A DNA stretch of 34,454 nt from Sphingopyxis sp. GTDB taxonomy: Bacteria; Pseudomonadota; Alphaproteobacteria; Sphingomonadales; Sphingomonadaceae. A program made the position numbers and the translations under genes. The notes below the pieces were generated by a model that worked only from the letters and a program-made list of their open reading frames with translations, was not told the origin of the DNA and did no database searches. The DNA lies in assembly GCA_017745175.1 (NCBI GenBank), contig JAGHZY010000039.1:1-34454 (forward strand), in the 5' to 3' direction. This document shows, one piece after another, positions 1 through 8,585 of this stretch (position 1 is its first letter; each line of letters starts with the position of its first letter).

Positions 1-1670
1 ACTTCGCCCTGCTCGTCGACGGCCTCGCCGCCGAGCGCGAGCAGGGCATCACGATCGACGTCGCCTATCGCTTCTTCGCGACCGAGAAGCGCAAGTTCAT
101 CGTCGCCGACACGCCCGGGCACGAACAATATACCCGCAACATGGTGACCGGCGCCTCGACCGCCGACCTCGCCGTGATCCTGATCGATGCGCGGAAGGGC
201 GTGCTCACGCAGACGCGCCGCCACAGCTTCCTCGCGCACCTGATCGGCATCAAACATATCGTGCTCGCGGTGAACAAGATGGACCTTGTCGGCTACGACA
301 AGGCCGTGTTCGACCGGATCACGCTCGCGTATCGTGCCTTCGCGAGCGAGATCGGCATTACGAATTTTACCGCGATCCCGATCTCGGGCTTCAAGGGCGA
401 CAATATCACCGCGCTCTCGGACAATACGCCGTGGTTCAAGGGGCCAGCGCTGATCGAACATCTCGAGAATGTCGAGATCGGTGCCGCCGCCGACGAAGCG
501 AAGCCGTTCCGCCTGCCGGTGCAATGGGTCAACCGCCCGAACCTCGATTTCCGCGGCTTCTCGGGGCAGCTTGCGAGCGGCAAGGTCCGGCCCGGCGACG
601 CCGTGCGCATCTTGCCCAGCGGCAAGACGACGACCGTCGACCGTATCGTCACGCTCGATGGCGACCTCGACGAGGCGGTCGCAGGCCAGTCGGTCACGCT
701 GACGCTGGCCGACGAGGTCGACTGCTCGCGCGGCGACGTCATAGCCGCCGCCGATGCGCCGCCCGAAGCCGCCGACCAGTTCGAGGCGACGCTCGTCTGG
801 ATGGCCGACGAGGCGATGATCCCCGGCCGCGCCTATTGGCTGAAGCTCGCGACGCAGAGCGTCTCGGCGACGGTGCAGGCGCCGAAGTATGAGATCAACG
901 TCAATACGCTCGACCATCTCGCGGCAAAGACGCTAGACCTCAACGGCATCGGCGTCGTCGAACTGTCGACCGACAAGCCGATCACCTTCGAAGCCTATGG
1001 CGACAATCGCACGCTCGGCGGCTTCATCCTGATCGACAAGCTCACCAACGCGACCGTCGCCGCGGGTATGCTGCACTTCAGCCTCCGCCGCGCGCAGAAT
1101 GTCCATTGGCAGGCGACCGACATCGATCGCGACATGCGCGCGAACCTCAAGAACCAGCGCCCCGCGCTGCTCTGGTTCACGGGCCTCTCGGGGTCGGGCA
1201 AGTCGACGATCGCGAACCTCGTCGAAAAGAAGCTGCACCGGATGAACCGGCACAGCTTCCTGCTCGACGGCGACAATGTCCGCCACGGGCTCAACCGCGA
1301 CCTGGGGTTCACCGAGGCCGACCGGATCGAGAATATCCGCCGTGTCGGTGAGGTCGCCCGGCTGATGTCGGACGCGGGGTTGATCGTGATCACTGCCTTC
1401 ATCTCGCCCTTCCGCGCCGAACGCGAGATGGTGCGCAGCATGTTGCCTGAAGGCGAGTTCCTCGAAATCTTCATCGATACGCCGCTCGCCGAAGCCGAAC
1501 GCCGCGACGTCAAGGGCCTCTACAAGAAGGCGCGCGCCGGACAGCTCAAGAATTTCACCGGGATCGACAGCCCATACGAGGCGCCCGAAAATCCCGAAAT
1601 CCGCATCGACACGACCGCGATGACGCCCGAAGAGGCGGCGGACCTGATCATCGATCGCTTGCTGGGATAG
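1..1670 (+). CDS. cysN: Bifunctional sulfate adenylyltransferase subunit 1 / APS kinase (CysN-CysC fusion), 5' partial
   Basis: The gene is cut by the left edge; the open frame runs from base 3 and 555 residues are visible. The first half is the CysN GTPase, which drives the ATP sulfurylase CysD to make adenosine 5'-phosphosulfate. It shows the switch region GITIDVAYR, the G3 motif DTPGHEQ and the G4 motif NKMD (bases 273-284), followed by elongation-factor-like beta-barrel domains. The second half, from about base 1150, is APS kinase (CysC), which phosphorylates APS to PAPS. It shows the Walker A loop GLSGSGKS, the DGDNVRHGL motif, and the FISPFRAER and KGLYKKAR stretches. Missing are roughly the first hundred residues, including the GTPase P-loop. 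Fused CysN-CysC (NodQ-like) proteins are common in Proteobacteria; cysD would be expected just outside the window. The cysQ start lies 8 bp after this stop, so the two genes form an operon. Confidence 0.97.
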   Translation, partial: FALLVDGLAAEREQGITIDVAYRFFATEKRKFIVADTPGHEQYTRNMVTGASTADLAVILIDARKGVLTQTRRHSFLAHLIGIKHIVLAVNKMDLVGYDKAVFDRITLAYRAFASEIGITNFTAIPISGFKGDNITALSDNTPWFKGPALIEHLENVEIGAAADEAKPFRLPVQWVNRPNLDFRGFSGQLASGKVRPGDAVRILPSGKTTTVDRIVTLDGDLDEAVAGQSVTLTLADEVDCSRGDVIAAADAPPEAADQFEATLVWMADEAMIPGRAYWLKLATQSVSATVQAPKYEINVNTLDHLAAKTLDLNGIGVVELSTDKPITFEAYGDNRTLGGFILIDKLTNATVAAGMLHFSLRRAQNVHWQATDIDRDMRANLKNQRPALLWFTGLSGSGKSTIANLVEKKLHRMNRHSFLLDGDNVRHGLNRDLGFTEADRIENIRRVGEVARLMSDAGLIVITAFISPFRAEREMVRSMLPEGEFLEIFIDTPLAEAERRDVKGLYKKARAGQLKNFTGIDSPYEAPENPEIRIDTTAMTPEEAADLIIDRLLG

Positions 1671-1678
1671 GGACGTGC

Positions 1679-2425
1679 GTGAGGGAAAATGACGAACAGC
1701 TCGCCGAACGGCTCGCAACCGCTGCAGGAGCGATCCTGCTCGGTCTGCGCGATCGGGGCGGTCTCGAGGGCAAGGCGCTGGGGAGGGCGGGCGACGAGCA
1801 GGCGAACGCTATGCTGTGCCGCGAAATCCGCGCCGCGCGCCCGGACGACGCCCTCCTGTCCGAAGAGGAGAAGGACAATGTGGCGCGCTGCGGCCAGAGC
1901 CGCGTCTGGATCGTCGACCCGCTCGACGGCACGCGCGAATATGGCGAAGGCCGTGACGATTGGGCGGTGCATGTCGCGCTCGCCGTCGACGGCGTCGCGA
2001 CGGTCGGCGCAGTTGCGCTGCCCGGGCTGGGTATCACGCTGACCTCGGGCGCGCCGGCGCCGTTGCAGCCGGCGAACCTGCCGCTCAAGATGCTGGTGAG
2101 CCGCACGCGTCCCGCCGCCGAAGCGGTCTTCGTCGCTGAACGCATCGGCGCCGACCTGCTCGCGATGGGGTCGGCGGGCGCCAAGGCGATGGCGGTCGTG
2201 CGCGGCGAAGCCGATATCTATCTCCACACCGGCGGCCAGTATGAATGGGACAATTGCGCCCCCGTCGCGGTGGCGCAGGCAGCTGGCCTCCATGTCAGCC
2301 GCGTCGACGGGTCGCCGATCCGGTACAACAACGTCGATACCTATTTGCCCGACCTGCTGATCTGCCGGAAGGAACTCGCCGACGACGCCCTGCGCCTTGC
2401 CGCACAATATTCGCCGGCAGAGTAA
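1679..2425 (+). CDS. cysQ: 3'(2'),5'-bisphosphate nucleotidase CysQ
   Basis: A 248-residue member of the inositol-monophosphatase superfamily. CysQ removes the 3'-phosphate from PAP (and PAPS), recycling the by-product of sulfate reduction and limiting the PAPS pool. Metal-binding signatures are visible: SEEE at residues 61-64, DPLDGT at 80-85, and a late EWDNCAP motif whose Asp is the third metal ligand in this family. Translation starts at GTG 1679, only 8 bp after the cysNC stop; no ATG lies nearby in frame. Co-transcription with the sulfate-activation gene strongly favours CysQ over a generic inositol phosphatase. The length is usual for the family and I see no defect. Confidence 0.93.
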   Translation: MRENDEQLAERLATAAGAILLGLRDRGGLEGKALGRAGDEQANAMLCREIRAARPDDALLSEEEKDNVARCGQSRVWIVDPLDGTREYGEGRDDWAVHVALAVDGVATVGAVALPGLGITLTSGAPAPLQPANLPLKMLVSRTRPAAEAVFVAERIGADLLAMGSAGAKAMAVVRGEADIYLHTGGQYEWDNCAPVAVAQAAGLHVSRVDGSPIRYNNVDTYLPDLLICRKELADDALRLAAQYSPAE

Positions 2426-2471
2426 GGCCTCGCGCGAAACGCCGGTTGTCAGCCGGAGCGACACGTCCTAT

Positions 2472-2494
2472 TTCGGTTGCATCAAGAAACCGAA
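2472..2494. repeat. Inverted repeat just upstream of the MDR oxidoreductase
   Basis: TTCGGTT (2472-2478) and AACCGAA (2488-2494) form a 7-bp stem with a 9-nt loop. It ends 4 nt before the GGGAG ribosome-binding site of the gene at 2510. It could be a weak terminator for cysQ, a leader hairpin or an operator; the sequence does not decide. Confidence 0.4.
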
Positions 2495-2509
2495 TACGGG
2501 AGATGCGCG

Positions 2510-3643
2510 ATGACCGACCTGCCTGAAACCAACCTCACCATGCTGACGCTCGTGAAGCCCGAAGGGCAGCTCGAAGTGTCGCTCGAACGTCGCCCGATGC
2601 CGGCGCCGAAACCGCATGAAGTGCTGGTGAAAGTGCTCGCCGCGCCGATCAACCCGTCGGACCTCGGCCTGCTGTTCGGCGGTGCCGACATGTCGACCGC
2701 GCGCGCGTCGACCAGGGACGGCCTGCCGCTGATCACCGCGGACGTGCCGCCCGCGGGTATGCGCGCGATGGGTGGGCGCATCGGTGATGCGCTCGCGATC
2801 GGCAACGAAGGCTGCGGCACCGTCGTCGCGGCCGGGGATTCGCCCGAAGCGCAGGCGCTTCTCGGCAAGACGGTCGCGCTGCTTGGCGGCGAGATGTACG
2901 CTGAATATCGCTGCCTGCCCGTGCAGATGGTAATGCCGCTGCCCGACGGCACCGATCCCGCCGACGGCGCCTCCTGCTTCGTCAACCCGCTTACCTCGCT
3001 CGCCTTCACCGAGACGATGCGGATGGAGAATCACAGCGCGATCGTCCACACCGCCGCGGCGTCGAACCTTGGCCAGATGCTCGTCAAGATTTGCGCCAAG
3101 GACGGTATTCCGCTCGTCAACATCGTGCGCAGCGACGCGCAGGTCGAAATCCTGAAAGGCATCGGCGCGAAATATATCGTCAACAGCAGCGCCGACGATT
3201 TCATGGAGCGGCTCGTCGATGCGATCGTCGAAACCGGCGCAACGATCGGTTTCGATGCGACCGGCGGCGGCAAGCTTGCCGGACAGATCCTCACCGCGAT
3301 GGAGGCGGCCGCGGTCAAGCGCATGACGACGTACAGCCGCTACGGTTCGGACACGTTCAAGCAGGTCTATATCTACGGCGCGCTCGACCTGTCGCCGACG
3401 ACCTTCTCGGCGCGCAGCTTCGGCCTGACCTGGGCGCTCGGCGGCTTCCTGCTGACGCCCTTCATGGCGAAGGCGGGGATGGAGACCGTGGGCCGGATGC
3501 GGAAGCGCGTCGTCGACGAACTCACGACGACCTTCAAGAGCCACTACAGCCACGAAATCTCGCTGACCGATGCCTTGAACGTCGACACGGCGCAGGCCTA
3601 TAATGCGAAGCGCACGGGCGAGAAATATCTCATTCGTCCGTAG
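2510..3643 (+). CDS. MDR-superfamily zinc-type alcohol dehydrogenase-like / quinone reductase-like oxidoreductase
   Basis: A 377-residue medium-chain dehydrogenase/reductase. The N-terminal GroES-like substrate domain contains VKVLAAPINPSDLGLLFGG. The C-terminal half is a Rossmann NAD(P)-binding domain; the usual dinucleotide-binding position reads HTAAASNLGQM. The cysteine cluster that binds structural zinc in true alcohol dehydrogenases is absent, which suggests a zinc-independent reductase, as in quinone or enoyl reductases. The substrate cannot be told from sequence. I chose ATG 2510 because a GGGAG ribosome-binding site sits 7 nt upstream; an in-frame TTG at 2477 has no such site. The gene lies 84 bp after cysQ and is preceded by a short inverted repeat, so it may have its own promoter. 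No functional link to sulfur metabolism is evident. Confidence 0.85.
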   Translation: MTDLPETNLTMLTLVKPEGQLEVSLERRPMPAPKPHEVLVKVLAAPINPSDLGLLFGGADMSTARASTRDGLPLITADVPPAGMRAMGGRIGDALAIGNEGCGTVVAAGDSPEAQALLGKTVALLGGEMYAEYRCLPVQMVMPLPDGTDPADGASCFVNPLTSLAFTETMRMENHSAIVHTAAASNLGQMLVKICAKDGIPLVNIVRSDAQVEILKGIGAKYIVNSSADDFMERLVDAIVETGATIGFDATGGGKLAGQILTAMEAAAVKRMTTYSRYGSDTFKQVYIYGALDLSPTTFSARSFGLTWALGGFLLTPFMAKAGMETVGRMRKRVVDELTTTFKSHYSHEISLTDALNVDTAQAYNAKRTGEKYLIRP

Positions 3644-3690
3644 GGCTCCGGCATCGCCCGGAGGGGGTAGGGACAGGCTGGGGGAATTGG

Positions 3691-4230
3691 ATGCGCAGAG
3701 GCTTTTTGTGGATGGGCGCCGTTGTGATAGGCGCGTCCGCGGTCGCATCGGCGGTCGCGGCGATGCAGGCAAAATCTTTGGACATCGTCGGAGAAATGGG
3801 ATTGAAGCCGGGCCGCTGGCACACGACGATCCAGATCGTCGATGCGGCCATTGTCCCGACGCCCGGTCGACCGGTCCCCGCGGGGGCCGCAGAACGGCTG
3901 AAGCAGGCGATCGGTTCGTCGATGGACACCGAAGATTGCATTGGCTCGATACGGCCCGCAGGCAGCGATCTGGTGTTGCCCGGGATCAAGATTGAAGCCG
4001 CCTGTGTTCTGGGCGAGGTCGAGGCAGATCAGCGTATCCTGCGGATCAAGGGCACTTGCGGTTCAATGGCCGATGGGTTCAAGGCCGATATGAATGTGCA
4101 GGCGGCACATTCCGCAACGGCTATGACGGCGAATGTTGAAAGCCTGGCCTTCTCGGAAGGTGTCGGGTTCAGCACGCGAATAGTGGTAACCACGAACAGC
4201 AAATATATGGGGCAATGCCCGGCCAGCTGA
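3691..4230 (+). CDS. DUF3617-family secreted protein
   Basis: A 179-residue protein with a Sec-type signal peptide (Met-Arg-Arg followed by a hydrophobic stretch to about residue 24 and Ala-rich cleavage region). The mature part has the DUF3617 hallmark LKPGRWHTT near its start and paired cysteines (EDCIGS, AACVLG, GTCGS, GQCPAS) compatible with two disulfides. DUF3617 proteins are periplasmic proteins of unknown function, common in sphingomonads. The ATG at 3691 follows a purine-rich GGGGGAA site by 5 nt. It sits 47 bp after the MDR oxidoreductase on the same strand, so the two may be co-transcribed. No function can be assigned. Confidence 0.75.
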   Translation: MRRGFLWMGAVVIGASAVASAVAAMQAKSLDIVGEMGLKPGRWHTTIQIVDAAIVPTPGRPVPAGAAERLKQAIGSSMDTEDCIGSIRPAGSDLVLPGIKIEAACVLGEVEADQRILRIKGTCGSMADGFKADMNVQAAHSATAMTANVESLAFSEGVGFSTRIVVTTNSKYMGQCPAS

Positions 4231-4266
4231 CCGATGCCCTAAAATCGGGCGACCATGAAAAAGCAG

Positions 4267-5421
4267 TCAGCGCTTCATGCACTGGCGCGCATCGTCGCGC
4301 TTGTACTCGCTGCAATTCCAAAGCGCCTTTTCGAACCCCGCCTTGTCGTCGCGGAGGTAGGAAAAGCTCATCGCCGCGCGCTGCGTGTCGCTCATCGCGT
4401 CGCTGTCGGGTTTGAGCACCGGATTGGTCCAGCCCATGAACTTGCAATAGGGCTTGTCGCCGCAGAGGCGCAGCGCCGTGGTGACGAAGCTTTCGGGCGC
4501 CGCCTTGCGATCGAGCTGCGTGTAGATGGTATCGCGGCCCGCGCTCTCGCCGGCGCCGGTCACGACGCGTGCTTCGCCGACCGCCGCATTGGCATCAACC
4601 CCCGTCGCGACGTCGGTCGGCAGGCCGAGCGCGATGGCGTGGAGCGGCGAGATGGCGGCGAGCTTCGCGACCGGTCCGTCGCTGCCCGACACCGCGCCGC
4701 GGAACGCGCCGGGCGTGCCCCAATAGCCCGGCCAGCGGAAGAAGAGATGCGTATCGACGATCGCGATCTTCTCGAGGCTGTCGCTCCAGTAGGGGCGCAC
4801 CCAGTCGGTGTGATAGTGGGTGGCAAGGCCGACGGGCGGATAGGTGCCGCCCGACAGCATCATATCGGCATTATTGCGCGCGCGTTGCCATGCGGCATCC
4901 GAATAGCGTCGGTTGAGGGCTCCGTCGCAAGTGAAGGTGAACTGACACCCTGTCGTGCGTTCCGAGCCCTGAAACACCACGCCGCAGATCGATTTTGGGA
5001 AGGCGGGATGGCGCGCACGGTTGATCACGACCTGGCCGACCGCTTGCTGCCCCTTGGCATCGTCGCCGGCCTCGTAGATCATTGCGGCGGCCAGGCAGTC
5101 GCGCGCACGCGCCTTCGCGTCGCCGCTGCCGGCGTAGACGAACGGCCGCGCCGCGACGAAGCCCTTGGTGATCAGCGCGACTTCGGCGTTCTGCGCGCGC
5201 GCATCATCCTCGGTAACCGGCGCCAGTACCATGGGCTGGACTTCGGGCACGATGTCGGCGGGCGGTGCGACCGGCTGCCGATGCGCGGTGTGCTTTCCCG
5301 CACCGGTCGAATGGCTTGCATGGAGCACCGCCACCACCGTCGCGACCGCGATCAGGACGAACAGCCAGCCCGTCCAGTCGCGCCGCGAGGGCAACGCCGT
5401 TTGATCGTCTTGGGGATGCAC
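4267..5421 (-). CDS. SleB-type cell wall hydrolase (Hydrolase_2 family), membrane-anchored
   Basis: A 384-residue protein with a short cytosolic tail, one membrane helix (about residues 16-33) and a periplasmic Hydrolase_2 domain from about residue 105 to 220. The core is AAAMIYEAGDDAKGQQAVG (Glu117 is the likely catalytic acid) followed by VINRARHPAFPKSICGVV and a CQFTFTCDG stretch, as in SleB/CwlJ lytic enzymes. The C-terminal 150 residues are not recognised and carry several cysteines. The start is GTG 5421; the upstream cysK stop codon lies inside its GAGGA ribosome-binding site, so translation of the two is probably coupled. It is the last gene of an operon with an RBBP9-like hydrolase and cysK. 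The likely role is peptidoglycan cleavage in the periplasm. Confidence 0.88.
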   Translation of the reverse strand: MHPQDDQTALPSRRDWTGWLFVLIAVATVVAVLHASHSTGAGKHTAHRQPVAPPADIVPEVQPMVLAPVTEDDARAQNAEVALITKGFVAARPFVYAGSGDAKARARDCLAAAMIYEAGDDAKGQQAVGQVVINRARHPAFPKSICGVVFQGSERTTGCQFTFTCDGALNRRYSDAAWQRARNNADMMLSGGTYPPVGLATHYHTDWVRPYWSDSLEKIAIVDTHLFFRWPGYWGTPGAFRGAVSGSDGPVAKLAAISPLHAIALGLPTDVATGVDANAAVGEARVVTGAGESAGRDTIYTQLDRKAAPESFVTTALRLCGDKPYCKFMGWTNPVLKPDSDAMSDTQRAAMSFSYLRDDKAGFEKALWNCSEYKRDDARQCMKR

Positions 5422-5430
5422 GAGCGGTCC

Positions 5431-6351
5431 TCAGATCTCCGGGAGGAAATCGGGAACCGAGAGGTAGCGCTCGCCCGTGTCGTAGTTGAAGCCGAGCACG
5501 CGCGTGCCCGGCGGCAGTTCGCCGAGCTTCTGCGCGATGGCCGCGAGGGTGGCGCCCGACGAGATGCCGACGAGCATGCCTTCCTCGGTCGCGGCGCGGC
5601 GCGCGAAATCCTTGGCCGCCGCGGCATCGACCTTGATCACGCCGTCGAGCAGGTCGGTGTGCAGGTTGCGCGGGATGAAGCCGGCGCCGATGCCCTGGAT
5701 CGGGTGCGGCGCGGGCTGGCCGCCCGAAATCACCGGCGAGGCTTCGGGCTCGACCGCATAGACCTTCAGGTTCGGCCAGTGCTGTTTGAGGAATTGCGCC
5801 GTGCCGGTGATATGGCCGCCGGTGCCGACGCCGGTGATCAGCACGTCGATCGGCGTGTCCTTGAAGTCGGCGAGGATTTCGGGGCCCGTCGTGCGGACGT
5901 GGACGTCGATATTCGCCTCATTCTCGAACTGCTGCGGCATCCACGCGCCGGGGGTCGTCTCGACCAGCTCGATCGCACGCTCGATCGCGCCCTTCATGCC
6001 CTTTTCGCGCGGGGTCAGGTCGAAGGTCGCGCCATAGGCGAGCATCAGCCGGCGGCGTTCGAGCGACATGCTTTCGGGCATGACGAGCACGAGCTTGTAG
6101 CCCTTGACCGCGGCGGCCATCGCGAGGCCGATGCCGGTGTTGCCCGACGTCGGCTCGACGATGGTGCCGCCGGCTTTCAGGCTGCCGTCGCGTTCGGCCG
6201 CCTCGATCATCGCAAGGCCGATTCGATCCTTGATCGACCCGCCGGGGTTGCTGCGCTCCGACTTTACCCAGACTTCGGCGTCGGGGAACAGTTTGGCGAC
6301 ACGGATGTGCGGCGTATTCCCGATGGTATCGAGGATCGAATTGGCTTTCAT
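5431..6351 (-). CDS. cysK: Cysteine synthase A (O-acetylserine sulfhydrylase)
   Basis: A 306-residue PLP-dependent enzyme that makes cysteine from O-acetylserine and sulfide. The PLP-binding lysine is Lys41 in [10 protein letters not shown]. The substrate loop TSGNTG is at residues 68-73, and the phosphate-binding glycine loop reads [10 protein letters not shown]. Length and motifs match CysK rather than cystathionine beta-synthase. The ATG at 6351 overlaps the stop of the upstream alpha/beta hydrolase in an ATGA quartet. The stop lies 9 bp before the wall-hydrolase start. Sulfur-assimilation genes cysNC and cysQ are 4 kb away on the opposite strand, so cysK is in the same neighbourhood but under separate control. 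Confidence 0.96.
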   Translation of the reverse strand: MKANSILDTIGNTPHIRVAKLFPDAEVWVKSERSNPGGSIKDRIGLAMIEAAERDGSLKAGGTIVEPTSGNTGIGLAMAAAVKGYKLVLVMPESMSLERRRLMLAYGATFDLTPREKGMKGAIERAIELVETTPGAWMPQQFENEANIDVHVRTTGPEILADFKDTPIDVLITGVGTGGHITGTAQFLKQHWPNLKVYAVEPEASPVISGGQPAPHPIQGIGAGFIPRNLHTDLLDGVIKVDAAAAKDFARRAATEEGMLVGISSGATLAAIAQKLGELPPGTRVLGFNYDTGERYLSVPDFLPEI

Positions 6352-7016
6352 GATCGGTGCGCTCTTTCCTTGAACTCGAAACGCGGGTCGCGGCGGACGC
6401 GATTCGGCCAGTCGCCGGCGCGGAGCCAGCGTGCCTCGTCCGCCAGCACCGGCGTCGGCGCGGGTTGTAACGAGGCGAGCAGATACTGTCCATAAGGCCA
6501 GTCGCCGATCCCCGAGTCGGCGTTGATATGACCGAAGGGGCCGGCGTTGACGAAGCGCGCGTCCCAGTGCCGCGACAGGCGCCAGACATGCGCGGTCTTG
6601 GCATAAGGATCGTCGTCGCTCGCAACGACGATCATCGGCACTTGCGACGACAATGCGGGCGAGTCGGTGAAGGTCGCGACGCGTGCGTCGCGGCGCAGTT
6701 CCGAGAGGTCGGGCGGCGCGACGAGCAGCGCGCCGGCGATGCGATCGCGCGCGATGCTGCTGGCACCGGCGTACCAGTGCGCGAAGGCATGGCAGCCAAG
6801 GCTGTGTGCCGCGATGAGGACGGGGGCGTGTTCGGCACCGATCGCATCGGCGATCCGTTCGACCCACTGATCCTTCAGCGGTTCGTCCCAGCTGCCGAGC
6901 TCGATCCGCTCGCAGTCGGCGAAGCTGCGCTCCCAGAGGCTCTGCCAGTGGGTCGGGCCGCTGTTGTAGAGGCCCGGTATTGTGAGGATTTTATGGCGGA
7001 TATTGGATGCGTGCAT
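6348..7016 (-). CDS. RBBP9/YdeN-family serine hydrolase (alpha/beta hydrolase)
   Basis: A 222-residue alpha/beta hydrolase of the RBBP9/YdeN (DUF676-like Ser hydrolase) family. It opens with the family motif [18 protein letters not shown]. The nucleophile is Ser72 in AAHSLGCH, the acid lies in [10 protein letters not shown] and the histidine in [11 protein letters not shown], so the catalytic triad appears complete. The substrate is unknown. ATG 7016 has a GGAG site 8 nt upstream. Its TGA overlaps the cysK ATG (ATGA), which argues for translational coupling. It is the first gene of the hydrolase-cysK-SleB operon, and 127 bp separate it from the MFS gene upstream. Confidence 0.88.
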   Translation of the reverse strand: MHASNIRHKILTIPGLYNSGPTHWQSLWERSFADCERIELGSWDEPLKDQWVERIADAIGAEHAPVLIAAHSLGCHAFAHWYAGASSIARDRIAGALLVAPPDLSELRRDARVATFTDSPALSSQVPMIVVASDDDPYAKTAHVWRLSRHWDARFVNAGPFGHINADSGIGDWPYGQYLLASLQPAPTPVLADEARWLRAGDWPNRVRRDPRFEFKERAHRS

Positions 7017-7143
7017 GGCGGTCGCTCCATCGTGGGGAGAGAGGGGAACCGCGGTGACGGGTGCATCCTGTTTAACTCAACTGAATAAATTGACAATAGA
7101 CTTTGGACGAAATGAGCGTCGGACGCGGCGGATGGTTTCGACG

Positions 7144-8457
7144 CTATTCGCCTGCCTGTCGAAACTGGGGTTCGAAGGTGCGCGCGCGCTTGAGTTCGGG
7201 GAAGATCCAGGCCCAGAGTGCGGTCACGCCGATCGCCGCCGCGCCACCGGCGACGACGGCACCGACCGGGCCGAGTGCTGCCGCCATCGCGCCCGCGCGC
7301 ATCTCGCCGAGCTCGTTCGACGCCGAAATCGCGAGTCCCGAAGCGGCGCTGACCCGGCCACGCATATGGTCGGGCGTGTTGAGCTGGATCAGCGTGCCGC
7401 GCACGAAGACCGAGAACATGTCGGCGGCGCCCATCAGGACGAGCACGCCGAGCGAAAGGATCAGGTCGGTCGACAGCCCGAAGATCATCGTGCCGGCGCC
7501 GAACGCGGCGACCGCCCACAGCATCTTCACCCCGACATTGCGCTCGATCGGACGGATGGCGAGACCGACGGCAACCGCGACCGAACCCACAGCGACCGCG
7601 GCGCGCATCAATCCGGCACCTTCGGGACCGGCGTGCAATATGTCGCGGGCGAAGACCGGGAACATCGCGGTCGCGCCAGCGAGCAGCACGGCGAACAGGT
7701 CGAGGGTGATCGTGCCGAGCAGGAAGCGCTCGATCCACACGAATTGCAGCCCGTCGACCATTTCGCGCAGCGGGTGGCGGCGGACTTCGGCAGGCGGCGG
7801 GAGGACCTGCCGCACGCGGCTGAGCGTGAAGGCCGATATCGCCAAGAGGATCGCGGAGAAGGCATAGACCGAACCGGGATGCGCGGCATAGATAAGGCCG
7901 CCGGCTGCCGGGCCGATCACCGACGCCGATTGCCACGCGATGCTGCTCATCGCGATCGCGCGGGGCAAGACGGCGGGTGGGACAATATTGGGTGCGATCG
8001 CGCTCATCGCGGGGCCCGAAAAGACGCGCGCGACGCCGTGCAGCGCGGCGAGGCCGAAAAGCAGCGGCAGCGTGAGGCCGTCGGTCCAGGTGAACCAGCC
8101 GAGCGTCGTGGCGATGAGTATGTCGATGAGGTTCGAGAAGATCGCGACGCGGCGCCGCTCGAACCGGTCGGCGGCCCAACCGGCGACCGGGGTCAGGATC
8201 GCGAGCGGAACGAACTGGAACAGACCGAGCAGCCCGAGCTGGAACGAGGCTTCCTTGATCGACATGCCATAGTCGGTGCGCGCGGTGTCATAAAGCTGGT
8301 AGCCGATCACCACGACCATCGCGATCGTCGCCATCACCGCGGTGAAGCGCGCGAGCCAGAAATAGCGAAAGTCGGGAAAGCTGAGCGGAGAGGGAGCTTT
8401 GGGCGTCGCTTCCGGCATTACCGGATCTTCGCCTTCGGGGGGAGGGATCGTCGCCAT
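7144..8457 (-). CDS. MFS_3-family transporter (EntS-like exporter)
   Basis: A 437-residue polytopic membrane protein with about 12 hydrophobic segments. Features of the MFS_3 (EntS / DUF894-like) group include FRYFWLARFTAVMATIAM near the N-terminus, the GWAADRFERRRV loop between helices 2 and 3, and the conserved DHMRGRVSAAS motif late in the protein. Members export siderophores, macrolides or other hydrophobic compounds; the substrate here is not evident. I chose ATG 8457; an in-frame ATG at 8418 is possible, and neither has a strong ribosome-binding site. The open frame continues upstream to 8622 but overlaps the start of the divergent DUF885 gene, which makes the longer form unlikely. Confidence 0.87.
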   Translation of the reverse strand: MATIPPPEGEDPVMPEATPKAPSPLSFPDFRYFWLARFTAVMATIAMVVVIGYQLYDTARTDYGMSIKEASFQLGLLGLFQFVPLAILTPVAGWAADRFERRRVAIFSNLIDILIATTLGWFTWTDGLTLPLLFGLAALHGVARVFSGPAMSAIAPNIVPPAVLPRAIAMSSIAWQSASVIGPAAGGLIYAAHPGSVYAFSAILLAISAFTLSRVRQVLPPPAEVRRHPLREMVDGLQFVWIERFLLGTITLDLFAVLLAGATAMFPVFARDILHAGPEGAGLMRAAVAVGSVAVAVGLAIRPIERNVGVKMLWAVAAFGAGTMIFGLSTDLILSLGVLVLMGAADMFSVFVRGTLIQLNTPDHMRGRVSAASGLAISASNELGEMRAGAMAAALGPVGAVVAGGAAAIGVTALWAWIFPELKRARTFEPQFRQAGE

Positions 8458-8585
8458 TGGTGATCGCCGTAGCCCGCTTTTCGTCGCTGTCCAGATGGCA
8501 TGGCCCTGCCGTTCGTCGATTATCGGATGCCATCGATACGGCTCGCTGGCACAAGCGCGGGCACAGGAGTCAGGGAGATATTCGA

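Noticed and set aside
2468..3772. A 434-codon open frame on the minus strand
   Set aside because: It is antisense to the MDR oxidoreductase with its full GroES-like and Rossmann domains; composition is typical of an antisense shadow.
4253..4300. A start codon and signal-like MKKQSALHAL sequence after the DUF3617 gene
   Set aside because: It lies over the 3' end of the opposing wall-hydrolase gene and runs into an antisense frame without a hydrophobic core.
4255..6495. A 746-codon open frame on the plus strand
   Set aside because: It is antisense to the SleB-type hydrolase and cysK, which have full motif sets. Its translation is Arg/Ala/Gly/His-rich with no domain, as expected from a GC-rich antisense frame.
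7030..7075. GGAAC at 7049 as an EcfG promoter
   Set aside because: No CGTT occurs 16-17 nt downstream; the nearest match is TGTT at 19 nt.
6982..8463. A 493-codon open frame on the plus strand
   Set aside because: It is antisense to the MFS_3 transporter. The translation is dominated by Arg, Asp, Glu and His and lacks any recognisable domain.
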